Shown piece after piece: positions 15,469 through 24,708 of a DNA stretch of 34,515 nucleotides (the stretch's first letter is position 1; each line of letters starts with the position of its first letter). Location: assembly GCA_024690505.1 (NCBI GenBank), contig JAILPA010000140.1, positions 1-34,515 of the forward strand, in the 5' to 3' direction. The DNA is from Prevotella sp. (GTDB lineage: Bacteria; Bacteroidota; Bacteroidia; Bacteroidales; Bacteroidaceae). The notes below the pieces were generated by a model, which worked only from the letters and a program-made list of their open reading frames with translations, searched no databases and was not told where the DNA came from. Made by a program: the position numbers and the translations under genes.

Positions 15469-18400
15469 CAAATCACCCGCTACGCCATCTTCTGCTCCTG
15501 GCTCTCCTGGCCACAGTAGCGTCAGCCGCATGGGCCGACAGCGACTGGCCCTCGGGACTCAACCAGCGCTCGTTCAAGAAATACTGGACGGTGGAGTCGG
15601 AATCGCCCGACTACCGCGTTTCCTTCCTCGGCGACACCTGCGACCTGCTAGCTCCCAAGGGACTGACGCTGTGGCGCCGCCAGCCCGTTCAGGCAGGCAT
15701 GGCCGTGGAATACGATGCCATGGTGGTGGACGAAGGGCGCGAGGGCGACCGGCTGAGCGACATGAACTGCTTCTGGATGGCCAGCGACACACTGGGACAG
15801 AGCGTATTCCGCCGCATGGACGAGCGCAGGGGCATCTTCGGCCGCTGCTACGCCTTGCAGATGTACTACGTGGGCTATGGTGGTAACCATAACACCACCA
15901 CCCGCTTCCGCCGCTACGAGGGCGGAGGCAAGGTGCCTCCTGTATGGCAGGAATACACCGATGCCGACCACCTGCTGAAGCCAAACCACTGGTACCACTG
16001 GCGCGTGGAGACCACACAGCAGGGGCGAACCCGCTTCTACGTAGACGGACAGCTGCTGGTCGACTATCTCGACCCCGAGCCGCTGCGCAACGGCTGGTTC
16101 GGCTTCCGCACCACGCTCTCCCACACACGCATCGCCAACTTCCGCATGATGCCGGTAAAGCCAGAATCTGCCGGCATACCCCTCTATTGGCTTGGCCCAC
16201 AACCAAGTGCGCCCCAGCCAGTAACCTTCGGCGTGCCCTTTGCTCCTGGCGAACTGAAGGCCAGCGATGTATACAACACCGCCACCACCGACAGCTGGGT
16301 GATGGCCACCTGGCCCGACGGCTCGGCGAAATGGATTGGCGTCAGCACCACCACATCCCCCCCCCTCACCGTTCCCGTCCTTATGAAGCAGGACAAGAAG
16401 ATGCGCCAGCAACACGGCATGGACGTCAGCGACACGGGCAGCCAGCTTGTCATCAGCACCCAGCGCACGAAGGCATTCCTGCCCAAACAGGGGGGTAACA
16501 TCATCGACAGTCTGTTCATCGATGGTCTGAAAGTTGGGGGCAGCGCACGCCTCGTGGCTTCAACCACAGTCGACAACTTCACGTCGCAGATTGACCGGCT
16601 TACGCTGGAACGTGCCGGTAACGTCTCGGCAGTCGTCAGAGCCGACGGCTACCACGTGGGCAGCGACGGCCGCCGCTGGCTGCCCTTCACGCTGCGGCTC
16701 TACTTCTGGCGCGACTCCGAACAGGTGAAGATGGTGCACTCGTTTGTCTACAACGGAGAACAGACCCGCGACTTCATCACCGCCTTAGGCGTGGAGTTCC
16801 GTGTTCCCATGCGGGCAGAGACGTACAACCGCCACGTGGCCTTCGCCCTTGACGGCGACTCGCTGTGGCACGAGCCAGTGCAGCCGCTCGACGGACGCTC
16901 GCCGCTCATCACCTTCAAGCCGCAGACACGTGGTCAGCAACCCAGACCGAGTGCCGACTCTTCGCGCCGCCGCAGCTTCCCCGAAATCATCAACTGGCAG
17001 GCCCTACAGATGGACTACCAGCGCATACCGCCACGCGACTCGTTCGACGTGCGGGGGCAGGCGTTGCTCACCGATTGGGCCGCCTGGGACGGATTCCGCC
17101 TCTCCCAGCTCACCGACAACGCCTTCACCCTGCGCAAGCGTGCCATCTCCGGCTGCCTGCACATGTCCGTGTCCGATGGTTTGCCCACCGGGACATCCAG
17201 CGAGCAAACTGCCGGGCACGGACAGAGCGCCATAAACGGAACGCCATGGATAGGCACCTTCACCGGCAATCGCTCGCCAGGCTTTGCCTTCGTGGGCGAC
17301 ACCGATGGCGGACTGGGCGTCGCTTTGAAGGACTTCTGGCAGAGCTATCCCTCGACCATGCAGATAGACGGAGCTCGCTCTGACGAGGCACGCCTCACGA
17401 TGTACCTGTGGTCGCCCGAGGCCGAGCCGATGAACCTCTGCCACTACGACACCGTGGCCCACGGCCTGATGGCCAGCTACGAGGACGTGCAGGAAGGGCT
17501 CAGCACCCCCTACGGCATAGCCCGCACCAGCACCCTCTGGCTGCTGCCCTACAGCGGAGCACGCCCCGACTACGATGCTCATTCGGGCGACTACCGCCTG
17601 CTGCCCACGCCCGAATACCTGCACCAGAAGCGGGCCTTCGGTCTCTGGGCTCTGCCGTCGCACCATGAGGAAGTGGAACGACGCCTCGGCGAATACCTCG
17701 ACATCTATAAGAGCGAGGTGGAGCGCCGCAAGTGGTACGGCTTCTGGAACTACGGCGACGTGATGCACGCCTTCGACATGGAGCGGCAAGAATGGCGCTA
17801 CGACGTGGGCGGCTACGCGTGGGACAACACCGAGCTGGGAACGCCCATGTGGCTGTGGTACAGTTTCCTGAGGACGGCCGACAAGGACGTGTGGCGCATG
17901 GCCGAGGCGATGACCCGCCACAACAGCGAGGTGGACACCTACCACATAGGCCCACTGGCTCCTCTGGGCAGCCGCCACAACGTGAGCCACTGGGGCTGCG
18001 GAGCCAAGGAGGCACGCATCTCGCAGTCGGCCTTCCTCCGTTTCTACTACTATCTGACTTGCGACGAGCGTACGGGCGACCTGATGCACGCACAGACCGA
18101 CTGCGACACCCTGCTCTATCACCTCGACCCCATGAGGTTGGCAGAGCCGCGCGAGAAATACCCCTGTTCAGCACCCGCCCGACTGCGCTTCGGCCCTGAC
18201 TGGCTGGCCTATGCCGGCAACTGGCTGACGGAATGGGAACGAACAGGCAACACCCACTATCGCGACAAGATATGGGCCGGACTGGAGTCGGCGGCACAGA
18301 TGCCCCACGGACTCTTCACCGGCAACAAGGCGTGGGGCTATGACCCTGCCACTGGCCGCATGAGCTATGACGGCCCTGCAGACCTGCGCCACACCAACCA

Positions 18401-18719
18401 CCTCACCACCATCATGGGCGGCTTCGAGGTGATGAACGAGCTGTTACCCCTCGTTTCTCACCCCTCACCCCTCACCCCTCACCCCTTTGAGAACGTCTGG
18501 CTCGACTTTGCCCGCAGCTACCGCGAAAACGCCCTGAGCATCAGCAGGAACAGGTTCCCCGTGCGCCGGCTCGATGCCTATGCTGCCTGGCACGACCGCG
18601 ATCCCGAGCGAAAAGGCGTGGTGTGGCAGAGCCTGCTGCGCCCCGCCACAGAACTATCGACGAACGACGCTGCCATGTGGTCGCTCGATGCCATCTATAT
18701 GCTTGAGGTCATACCCTGA
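15465..18719 (+). CDS. Secreted exo-rhamnogalacturonan lyase-like protein (PcRGLX/YetA type, PL26-like)
   Basis: The 1084-residue protein has a signal peptide (MTNHPLRHLLLLALLATVAS, cleavage near AWAD). Residues from about 27 to 230 resemble the DUF6250 lectin-like domain (YWTVESESPDYRVSF ... FGFRTTLSHTRIANFRMMPV). From about 243 follows a RIFT-barrel-like segment (PLYWLGPQPSAPQPVTFGVP, WPDGSAKWIGVST), a beta-sandwich, and an alpha/alpha-toroid rich in Trp, Tyr and His (WYGFWNYGDVMHAFD, WDNTELGTPMWLWYSF, HNVSHWGCGAKEARISQSAF). This order is that of PcRGLX/YetA-like exo-lyases, which release sugars from rhamnogalacturonan I. Activity is inferred. It overlaps the WYL gene by four bases. Near 18457-18485 an in-frame CTCACCC repeat adds SHPSPLTPHP. 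Confidence 0.8.
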   Translation: MTNHPLRHLLLLALLATVASAAWADSDWPSGLNQRSFKKYWTVESESPDYRVSFLGDTCDLLAPKGLTLWRRQPVQAGMAVEYDAMVVDEGREGDRLSDMNCFWMASDTLGQSVFRRMDERRGIFGRCYALQMYYVGYGGNHNTTTRFRRYEGGGKVPPVWQEYTDADHLLKPNHWYHWRVETTQQGRTRFYVDGQLLVDYLDPEPLRNGWFGFRTTLSHTRIANFRMMPVKPESAGIPLYWLGPQPSAPQPVTFGVPFAPGELKASDVYNTATTDSWVMATWPDGSAKWIGVSTTTSPPLTVPVLMKQDKKMRQQHGMDVSDTGSQLVISTQRTKAFLPKQGGNIIDSLFIDGLKVGGSARLVASTTVDNFTSQIDRLTLERAGNVSAVVRADGYHVGSDGRRWLPFTLRLYFWRDSEQVKMVHSFVYNGEQTRDFITALGVEFRVPMRAETYNRHVAFALDGDSLWHEPVQPLDGRSPLITFKPQTRGQQPRPSADSSRRRSFPEIINWQALQMDYQRIPPRDSFDVRGQALLTDWAAWDGFRLSQLTDNAFTLRKRAISGCLHMSVSDGLPTGTSSEQTAGHGQSAINGTPWIGTFTGNRSPGFAFVGDTDGGLGVALKDFWQSYPSTMQIDGARSDEARLTMYLWSPEAEPMNLCHYDTVAHGLMASYEDVQEGLSTPYGIARTSTLWLLPYSGARPDYDAHSGDYRLLPTPEYLHQKRAFGLWALPSHHEEVERRLGEYLDIYKSEVERRKWYGFWNYGDVMHAFDMERQEWRYDVGGYAWDNTELGTPMWLWYSFLRTADKDVWRMAEAMTRHNSEVDTYHIGPLAPLGSRHNVSHWGCGAKEARISQSAFLRFYYYLTCDERTGDLMHAQTDCDTLLYHLDPMRLAEPREKYPCSAPARLRFGPDWLAYAGNWLTEWERTGNTHYRDKIWAGLESAAQMPHGLFTGNKAWGYDPATGRMSYDGPADLRHTNHLTTIMGGFEVMNELLPLVSHPSPLTPHPFENVWLDFARSYRENALSISRNRFPVRRLDAYAAWHDRDPERKGVVWQSLLRPATELSTNDAAMWSLDAIYMLEVIP

Positions 18720-18770
18720 ACAGAGACAGAACCATTTTATTATATTCATCAAACTTAAACATCAAACAAC

Positions 18771-19418
18771 ATGAAAAAGACATTATTCGCTATGGCAGCT
18801 GCCACGCTGATGCTGGCAGGCTGCGGTTCTACCAACAACCAATGGGGCCAGCTGGGCGGTGCCGTGCTGGGCAACGTACTGGGCCAGGCCACTGGCACTG
18901 AAGTCAACCCCGATGCCATGGGCAACATCCTCACCAGCGTACTGGGTGGCGCCAGCACTCCCACACAGAAAGATCTGGTTGGCACATGGAAATACTACCA
19001 GCCGGGATGCGCCTTCACCAGCGACCAGCTGCTGGCACAGGCCGGCGGTGAGCTTGTAGCCGCAGAAATCAAGTCGAAGCTGTCGCCTTCATTCCAGAAG
19101 GTAGGCATCAAGAGCGGCAACACCCAAGTGACGTTCAACCAGGACGGCACCTTCAGCGCCAAGATAGCTGGCAAGAGCTGGAACGGAAACTACACTTACG
19201 ACGAGAAGACGGCTAAGATTACGATGCAGGGACTGCTGCTCAACATGAACTGCTACGCCAAGAAGAGCAACGCCGGCCTGTCGCTACTCTTCGAGTCATC
19301 GAAGCTGCTCACCCTGCTTCAGACCATGTCGGCCTTGAGCGGCAATGCCCAGGTGCAGGCCGTAGGCGACATTGCCAAGAGCTACAACGGACTGCGCATC
19401 GGCTTCGACATGAAGTAA
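18771..19418 (+). CDS. DUF4923-family lipoprotein
   Basis: The 215-residue protein has a lipoprotein signal with lipobox LAGC (MKKTLFAMAAATLMLAGCGS), so Cys18 should be lipidated and the protein anchored in the outer or inner membrane. The body, with KDLVGTWKYYQPGCAF, VTFNQDGTFSAKIAGKSWNG and YNGLRIGFDMK, matches what I recall of DUF4923, a lipocalin-like family of Bacteroidetes without known role. A Gly-rich helix-like segment (GQLGGAVLGNVLGQATG) precedes the domain. It starts 51 bp after the lyase-like gene with no visible promoter box, so co-transcription is possible. Full length for the family. Confidence 0.87.
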   Translation: MKKTLFAMAAATLMLAGCGSTNNQWGQLGGAVLGNVLGQATGTEVNPDAMGNILTSVLGGASTPTQKDLVGTWKYYQPGCAFTSDQLLAQAGGELVAAEIKSKLSPSFQKVGIKSGNTQVTFNQDGTFSAKIAGKSWNGNYTYDEKTAKITMQGLLLNMNCYAKKSNAGLSLLFESSKLLTLLQTMSALSGNAQVQAVGDIAKSYNGLRIGFDMK

Positions 19419-19475
19419 TCGCGAGTCAGTGCTTTCTGTCCTTTGGCACCAGCAAAGCACAATTGTTAAAGCTGC

Positions 19476-19532
19476 AACGCGGCCCGAAACGGAGCGTAAC
19501 ACGACATGTTATGCTCCGTTTCGGGCCGCGTT
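19476..19532. terminator. Very long hairpin between convergent genes
   Basis: A 26-bp arm at 19476-19501 (AACGCGGCCCGAAACGGAGC plus six) pairs with 19507-19532 with one mismatch (G-U in RNA) and a 5-nt loop. It lies between the DUF4923 lipoprotein gene (plus) and the small peptide gene (minus, stop at 19546-19548). No T-tract follows on either strand. Bidirectional terminator by placement; the length and GC-content are unusual for one. Confidence 0.65.
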
Positions 19533-19545
19533 ACGACTCGAGGGC

Positions 19546-19716
19546 CTATTCTTCGTCCTCTTCGTCGTCCCACGAATAGCGGGAGCCACGAGCGCCGATG
19601 CCAGGGAGGACGGGATTAGCGCCTATATCATCGAGGCGATTGGAGCCGCCTAACATGATTGGCCGGATGTGAAGGCTAATGACTTGGGTGTCCGGTTTCT
19701 GATATGCTGTCTTCAT
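19546..19716 (-). CDS. Small peptide, WDDEE-tail family, copy 2
   Basis: A 56-codon gene on the minus strand, ATG at 19714-19716 to TAG at 19546-19548. It begins MKTAYQKPDTQVISLH and ends SRYSWDDEEDEE. The N-terminal spacing (MK..Y..P...VI), the internal L.GS at residues 22-25 and the SR..SWDDEE tail match the 49-residue peptide at 4198-4347. The C-terminal third is strongly acidic, the middle carries Arg and Gly. There is no signal peptide. It lies 43 bp behind the C10 peptidase gene on the same strand and is followed by the long hairpin, so it is probably the last gene of that transcript. Role unknown. Confidence 0.75.
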   Translation of the reverse strand: MKTAYQKPDTQVISLHIRPIMLGGSNRLDDIGANPVLPGIGARGSRYSWDDEEDEE

Positions 19717-19759
19717 AGTCGTGTGCTTGAATGAATAATCTTGTTTCGGAGTGCTTGGC

Positions 19760-22700
19760 TTAGCGTATCATCTTCTTGCCGTTGCGGATGTAGACGCCGC
19801 GTGGCAGTTCACCATCGGCCATCCGACGGCCTTGCAGGTCGTACAAGGCATCACCGGCCGCAGTCCCATGGAGATTGTCCTCCACACCGTCGATGGCGCT
19901 GACAGCACGTAGGAATCGGATATCCAGACTGGTGTAGGGGGTGCTGATGGCGGGTGTGGTGAAGTATGCACGGAAGGGAGCCACCGCCGTTGTCTGCTGT
20001 GTGAAGTGGTTGCCGTCATCGTTCAGTGCGAAGATGTCGGTCAGCGTAGGCGTAGTGACCATCGTTCCCACGAACTTGCGGCTGCTGCCGGTAGTAGCGG
20101 CGTTCGCCGAAGCGCTGATGGCGGCATCGGTGGCGCTGAAGGTCACAGGCAGATCCTGCATGTCCCAGCGGTCGCCGAACTCAGGCCCGGGAACGGCGAT
20201 GAGATAGGGCTTGTTCGCCTGCATCGCGGCGGCCTGGGTGTAGTTCACCGTGGCACCGTCCTCGCCGGCAAAGGCCATGAGCCAGAAGTTCTTGCCCGTC
20301 TCGCTGCTGCTGTGGTACCAGTCCACAGGGATGTCAGCGGCCCCCACCCTGGCCGTACAGCCCGTGGCGGCGAAGGGCAGCACGATGGTGCTCCAGTTCT
20401 TGCCCTCGCTGGTGTAGCCCTTGTCGAAGGTGCGGGTGTAGGTGATGGCTTCGGCGGTGAAGTCGATGGGCGTGAAGAAACCGTTGACGCCATCGTCGGT
20501 CAGCGAAATGTTGGTGGCGGTGTAGCCCTTCACCACGTTCTTCCCCGTCAGACTTGTAGGTACATCCTGCGTGCTTCCAAGCAGATAGAGGGTGTTGGGG
20601 TTGGCATTAGGCGTCACGTCCACCGAGAAGTCAAACGGATACAGGTCGGCGCACAGCACATTGTCGGCAATGACCACGGGGCCGCCACCACTAGCGTCGA
20701 CGAAGCTCCTGCTGCCCTGACGATCCCACACGGGGAAGCCCTTCTTCAGGCGGATGCGGTAACGGGTGTCGCCAACAAATTCTTCTTCGCCGCCCAGCTT
20801 ATAGTATAGCTCCAGACTATAGGTATTGCCTGCTGCCAAATCCTGATTGAAAGTAGTCATGGTGAACTTCCCCACCCCGTTGGCAGGCAGCGAAGCCCAG
20901 GGGGTCACCTGCTGCTTCCTGTCCACCTGTTCCCAGGTGTCGGTGGCTTCGTTGTATCGCTTGATGTAGAAGATGGAGGTGACATTCTCCAAGGCGGCTC
21001 CGGAAACGTTCTGCACGCTGATCTTCACATCTATGACCTTGTCATAGACGTCCACGGTGGTATAACCATCGACGTCGGTGCTCCACGAGGCAGGGTTGGC
21101 ATCGGGCAGCTCCAGCGAAGCGAACATCATGTTGCTCACGTGCGGACGGTCAGCGGTGGTGACGGTCATCGTCGTGGGGTCTCCCAACAGGTTACTGGCG
21201 GCAGCATCGGTAGCTATCCACACGTTCCATGTGCCGACGGCATCGGGTGTGAACTCCAGTGTGAAGGTATCGGTCTTACCCTGCTGCAGGGTGATGCCCG
21301 TGCGGGCTCGGTACTTGCCTTTCGTCTCAGTCGTGCTGGCAAAGAGGTAGAGCACGCCACAGAACTCGTCGCCCGTGTTCGTCAGCGTCACCTCCACGGG
21401 CTGCAACTCGCCTTTAAACTTCGAACCGGGGAAGGTCACCGACTCGCAGGCAAAGCTGTTGACAGGGTGAAGCGTCAATGTGGGTGCACTCTCGGCATAG
21501 GGATAAACCACTTCCACATAGAAGATGCTGGGGTTCTTCGTTGCTATCCAGGCATCGGTGCCAAGCACGCGGCTCACGGGCACCACCTTATACATGCCGG
21601 CGGCGTGTGTGGTCGGCACATTCAGCGTGGGGGTGAAAGTGCTCTTGTCGGCCAGCTCCTCTGTGGTCGAAGCATCGCCGATGAGCGTCAGGCTGCCGTC
21701 GGCACCGACCCATGCCAGTCCGTAGTCGAAGGAGCGGCTCACGCCCGTGGCGTTGGTAAAGGTAAGGCTGATGCCCGTGGCGCCGCTGAGTGCGATGTCA
21801 CTCCACGTCAGTCCTATCTCTTCGCTCACGCCAAGTGCCCCTTCCTGTCCGGCCGGCTGCGCTCCAACGATGATTTCCTGCTCGAAGCTGTAACCGTCGC
21901 TGGTGGAGCTGGCACCGATGCCGCTGTTGTCGTCAGGATTGAGGATGCTCAGCAGGAAGTATCCGTTGCTGTTGCCGCCCCAGCCCCAGTTCACGTGGAA
22001 CAGCTCATTGCCGTCGTAGCCATCGATGACGAAGGCATGTCCGCCGCCCGACGACTGTCCGCCGTAGAGCACGGGACGGTTGGCTACCAGCTCGCTATAG
22101 ACCAGCTCGTTCCACTCGTGCAGGGTGTAGTTGTTCTCGCGCGCCAGCCAGCGGGTACCCTCGTCGTAGCCGAAATAGCTCTTCAGCTCGTTGGGCACGC
22201 GGTCGAGCCAGCCGCTGGTCGACGTAGGACGGTAGTTCTCGCGGTTGCCGACGCCACAGCAGAGCATGAGCTGAGCCACGGCATCGCTCTGAGTGTCAGT
22301 GTACTCGCCCGAATAGGAGTCAATCATGTTGGCCCAGTCAAACGTGACGCTGGCAGCTGGCACGCCATCGACGGTAAATTTATAGACATTGTCGGTCGTC
22401 TCGTATGAAGGAATGTCGGCCGTGAGACCTTTGGGCAGACCGGTTCGCTTGCCATGATAGGCCACGACCTGAGCCAAAGCGGTGGCCAGACAGCCGGTGA
22501 CGCAGCGCTGCTCGTCGAACACGGGGCACATGGCGTTATACGGCGCGCCTTGGTTCCACTCCGTGGTAAGCATCGGTGCGATGGGTTGCTTCACGGGAGT
22601 GGCATCGCCCTGCCTTGTGGCGGCTTCGGGGTGGTTCCCGAGCCACTCCATCTGGTCGGCATATCCCTGCAGCCAGGCCTGCATGTTCTCGGGCAGGGTG

Positions 22701-23005
22701 GCATCGTCAAAGCGTCCCTGGTCGCTGTAGCCCAGGATGGCGGGGGCACGGTCGTCGCCCGCCACGATGACGAATCCGCCCTTATCGGCATTGAACACAT
22801 AATAAGCGGCACCTGCCTGTATATTGCCGGCGGCAGGGGCATGTCGACGGGCCAGATGCAGGCCGTCGGCCGACGTCATTGCACGTCCGCGCTGTGCAAA
22901 GAACTGGATGGCTTGCTGGCGCGCTGCCTCGGCAGTCACAGGCCCGGCCACGGCATCTACCGTGGCCCACAACATCAAGCTCAATGCTATAAGGACTCTT
23001 TTCAT
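19760..23005 (-). CDS. Secreted C10 cysteine peptidase (streptopain-like)
   Basis: The 1081-residue protein has a signal peptide (MKRVLIALSLMLWATVDAVA), an N-terminal Spi-like inhibitory prodomain (about 22-125, with AAYYVFNADKGGFVIVAGDD), and a papain-fold C10 domain: catalytic Cys172 in CVTGCLATALAQVVAYHG and His323 in GGGHAFVIDGYDG, followed by HVNWGWGGNSNGYF. Two or more beta-sandwich regions follow (about 400-950). The C-terminus, YDLQGRRMADGELPRGVYIR and NGKKMIR, is the typical Prevotella exported-protein tail, probably for outer-membrane secretion or anchoring. The family includes SpeB and interpain A, proteases released as zymogens. It is transcribed from a TATTTTTG box at 23042-23049 and is followed by the small peptide gene at 19546. 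Confidence 0.93.
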   Translation of the reverse strand: MKRVLIALSLMLWATVDAVAGPVTAEAARQQAIQFFAQRGRAMTSADGLHLARRHAPAAGNIQAGAAYYVFNADKGGFVIVAGDDRAPAILGYSDQGRFDDATLPENMQAWLQGYADQMEWLGNHPEAATRQGDATPVKQPIAPMLTTEWNQGAPYNAMCPVFDEQRCVTGCLATALAQVVAYHGKRTGLPKGLTADIPSYETTDNVYKFTVDGVPAASVTFDWANMIDSYSGEYTDTQSDAVAQLMLCCGVGNRENYRPTSTSGWLDRVPNELKSYFGYDEGTRWLARENNYTLHEWNELVYSELVANRPVLYGGQSSGGGHAFVIDGYDGNELFHVNWGWGGNSNGYFLLSILNPDDNSGIGASSTSDGYSFEQEIIVGAQPAGQEGALGVSEEIGLTWSDIALSGATGISLTFTNATGVSRSFDYGLAWVGADGSLTLIGDASTTEELADKSTFTPTLNVPTTHAAGMYKVVPVSRVLGTDAWIATKNPSIFYVEVVYPYAESAPTLTLHPVNSFACESVTFPGSKFKGELQPVEVTLTNTGDEFCGVLYLFASTTETKGKYRARTGITLQQGKTDTFTLEFTPDAVGTWNVWIATDAAASNLLGDPTTMTVTTADRPHVSNMMFASLELPDANPASWSTDVDGYTTVDVYDKVIDVKISVQNVSGAALENVTSIFYIKRYNEATDTWEQVDRKQQVTPWASLPANGVGKFTMTTFNQDLAAGNTYSLELYYKLGGEEEFVGDTRYRIRLKKGFPVWDRQGSRSFVDASGGGPVVIADNVLCADLYPFDFSVDVTPNANPNTLYLLGSTQDVPTSLTGKNVVKGYTATNISLTDDGVNGFFTPIDFTAEAITYTRTFDKGYTSEGKNWSTIVLPFAATGCTARVGAADIPVDWYHSSSETGKNFWLMAFAGEDGATVNYTQAAAMQANKPYLIAVPGPEFGDRWDMQDLPVTFSATDAAISASANAATTGSSRKFVGTMVTTPTLTDIFALNDDGNHFTQQTTAVAPFRAYFTTPAISTPYTSLDIRFLRAVSAIDGVEDNLHGTAAGDALYDLQGRRMADGELPRGVYIRNGKKMIR

Positions 23006-23041
23006 ACGCGAATTAATAGGTTAAAGTCAATAATCTGGGGG

Positions 23042-23049
23042 CAAAAATA
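23042..23049 (-). promoter_or_regulatory. -7 box of the C10 peptidase gene
   Basis: Minus-strand TATTTTTG (23049-23042), 37 bp before the ATG. The -33 region has no clear TTTG. Confidence 0.5.
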
Positions 23050-23091
23050 CAAAAAAATTCCCGAAGAAGACATGATGTCTGCCTTTTTTTG

Positions 23092-23099
23092 TACCTTTG
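23092..23099 (+). promoter_or_regulatory. -7 box of gpmI
   Basis: TACCTTTG at 23092-23099, 42 bp before the ATG at 23142. The longer in-frame start at 23097 would lie inside this box, which supports the ATG at 23142. Confidence 0.55.
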
Positions 23100-23141
23100 C
23101 ACTCACAAAATGAATATTTAAGGAATAAATTCAAGAAAACT

Positions 23142-24662
23142 ATGGCAAAGAAAGCTCTTCTGATGATTCTCGACGGATGGGGAATCGGTCAGCACGGACG
23201 AGGCGACGTGATTTTCAATACGCCTACTCCTTATCTCGATTATCTTACTGCCGTTTCGGCACATGCACAGCTTGACGCCAGCGGCGAGGACGTGGGTCTG
23301 CCCGACGGACAGATGGGCAATTCCGAGGTAGGCCACCTGAACATTGGTGCCGGCCGCATTGTCTATCAAGACCTGGTGAAGATCAACCGCGCCTGCAAGG
23401 ACAACTCAATCGTGGAGAACCCCCAGGTGAAAGCTGCCTTCACCTACGCCAAGGAGAAGGGCAAGAAGCTGCATCTGATGGGCCTGACGAGCGATGGCGG
23501 CGTACACTCCAGCCTCGACCATCTGTTCAAGCTCATCGAGGTGGGCAAGCACTACGGCCTGAAGAACCAGACCTTCGTCCACTGTTTCATGGACGGCCGC
23601 GACACCGACCCGAAGAGCGGCAAGGGATTCATTCAGCAGGTGAGCGACGTCTGCGCACAGAACGACGCCGCCATTGCCTCCATCGTGGGACGGTTCTACG
23701 CCATGGACCGCGATAAGCGCTGGGAACGCGTGAAGCAGGCCTATGACCTCCTGGTGAAGGGCGAGGGCAAGCAGTCGGCCGACATGGTGGCTGCCATGCA
23801 GGAGAGCTATGATGAGGGCGTGACCGACGAGTTCATCAAGCCCATTCACAACAGCAGCGTCAACGGTCTCATCGAAGAGGGCGACGTGGTGGTGTTCATC
23901 AACTTCCGCAACGACCGTGCCAAGGAGCTCACCATCGTACTCACACAGCAGGACATGACCGAGCAAGGCATGAAGACCATCCCTGGACTGCAGTACTACT
24001 GCATGACCCCCTACGACGCATCCTTCCAGGGCGTGCACATCCTCTTCCCCAAAGAGAACGTAGAGAACACGCTGGGCGAATATCTCTCGGCACAGGGCAA
24101 GAAACAGCTCCACACCGCAGAGACAGAGAAGTATGCCCACGTGACATTCTTCTTCAACGGAGGCCGCGAAAAGCCCTTTGAAGGCGAAGACCGCATACTC
24201 GTGGCATCGCCAAAAGTGGCCACATACGACCTGAAGCCCGAGATGAGCGCCTACGAGGTGAAGGACAAGCTGGTGGCTGCCATCAAGACACAGCAGTACG
24301 ACTTCATCGTGGTCAACTTTGCCAACGGCGATATGGTGGGCCATACGGGTGTCTACAATGCCATTGCCAAGGCTGTATGGGCCGTCGACAAGTGTGTCCG
24401 CGACGTCATAGAGACAGCCAAGAAGAACGACTATGAGGCCATCATCATTGCCGATCATGGCAATGCCGACAATGCCATCAACCCTGACGGCACGCCCAAC
24501 ACAGCCCACTCGCTGAACCCCGTTCCCTTCATCTATGTCACCGACAACAACAGTGCCACCGTGAAGGACGGACGTCTGGCTGACGTCGCTCCCAGCATAC
24601 TCCACATCATGGGACTGGAGCAACCTGCCGACATGACTGGTGAGTGTCTGATTCAGGATTGA
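23142..24662 (+). CDS. gpmI: 2,3-bisphosphoglycerate-independent phosphoglycerate mutase
   Basis: The 506-residue enzyme converts 3-phosphoglycerate to 2-phosphoglycerate in glycolysis. It belongs to the alkaline-phosphatase superfamily: the metal-binding Asp11 (MILDGWG) and the phosphoserine Ser61 ([17 protein letters not shown]) are present, as are GGVHSSLDH, the DGRDTDP loop and the C-terminal metal site ADHGNADN. Length is standard. The start [14 protein letters not shown] at 23142 is chosen from the family N-terminus and the promoter position. It is divergent from the C10 peptidase; the shared upstream region holds both -7 boxes. Confidence 0.97.
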   Translation: MAKKALLMILDGWGIGQHGRGDVIFNTPTPYLDYLTAVSAHAQLDASGEDVGLPDGQMGNSEVGHLNIGAGRIVYQDLVKINRACKDNSIVENPQVKAAFTYAKEKGKKLHLMGLTSDGGVHSSLDHLFKLIEVGKHYGLKNQTFVHCFMDGRDTDPKSGKGFIQQVSDVCAQNDAAIASIVGRFYAMDRDKRWERVKQAYDLLVKGEGKQSADMVAAMQESYDEGVTDEFIKPIHNSSVNGLIEEGDVVVFINFRNDRAKELTIVLTQQDMTEQGMKTIPGLQYYCMTPYDASFQGVHILFPKENVENTLGEYLSAQGKKQLHTAETEKYAHVTFFFNGGREKPFEGEDRILVASPKVATYDLKPEMSAYEVKDKLVAAIKTQQYDFIVVNFANGDMVGHTGVYNAIAKAVWAVDKCVRDVIETAKKNDYEAIIIADHGNADNAINPDGTPNTAHSLNPVPFIYVTDNNSATVKDGRLADVAPSILHIMGLEQPADMTGECLIQD

Positions 24663-24708
24663 CGCAAATCGAAAATCGAAAATCCGTAAATCGTAAATCG
24701 TTAATCCC

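Noticed and set aside
17004..18122. 372-codon minus-strand frame opposite the lyase-like gene
   Set aside because: Shadow frame caused by high GC in the third codon position.
21140..22408. 422-codon plus-strand frame opposite the C10 peptidase
   Set aside because: The minus strand has signal peptide, catalytic residues and C-terminal tail; the plus frame has none.
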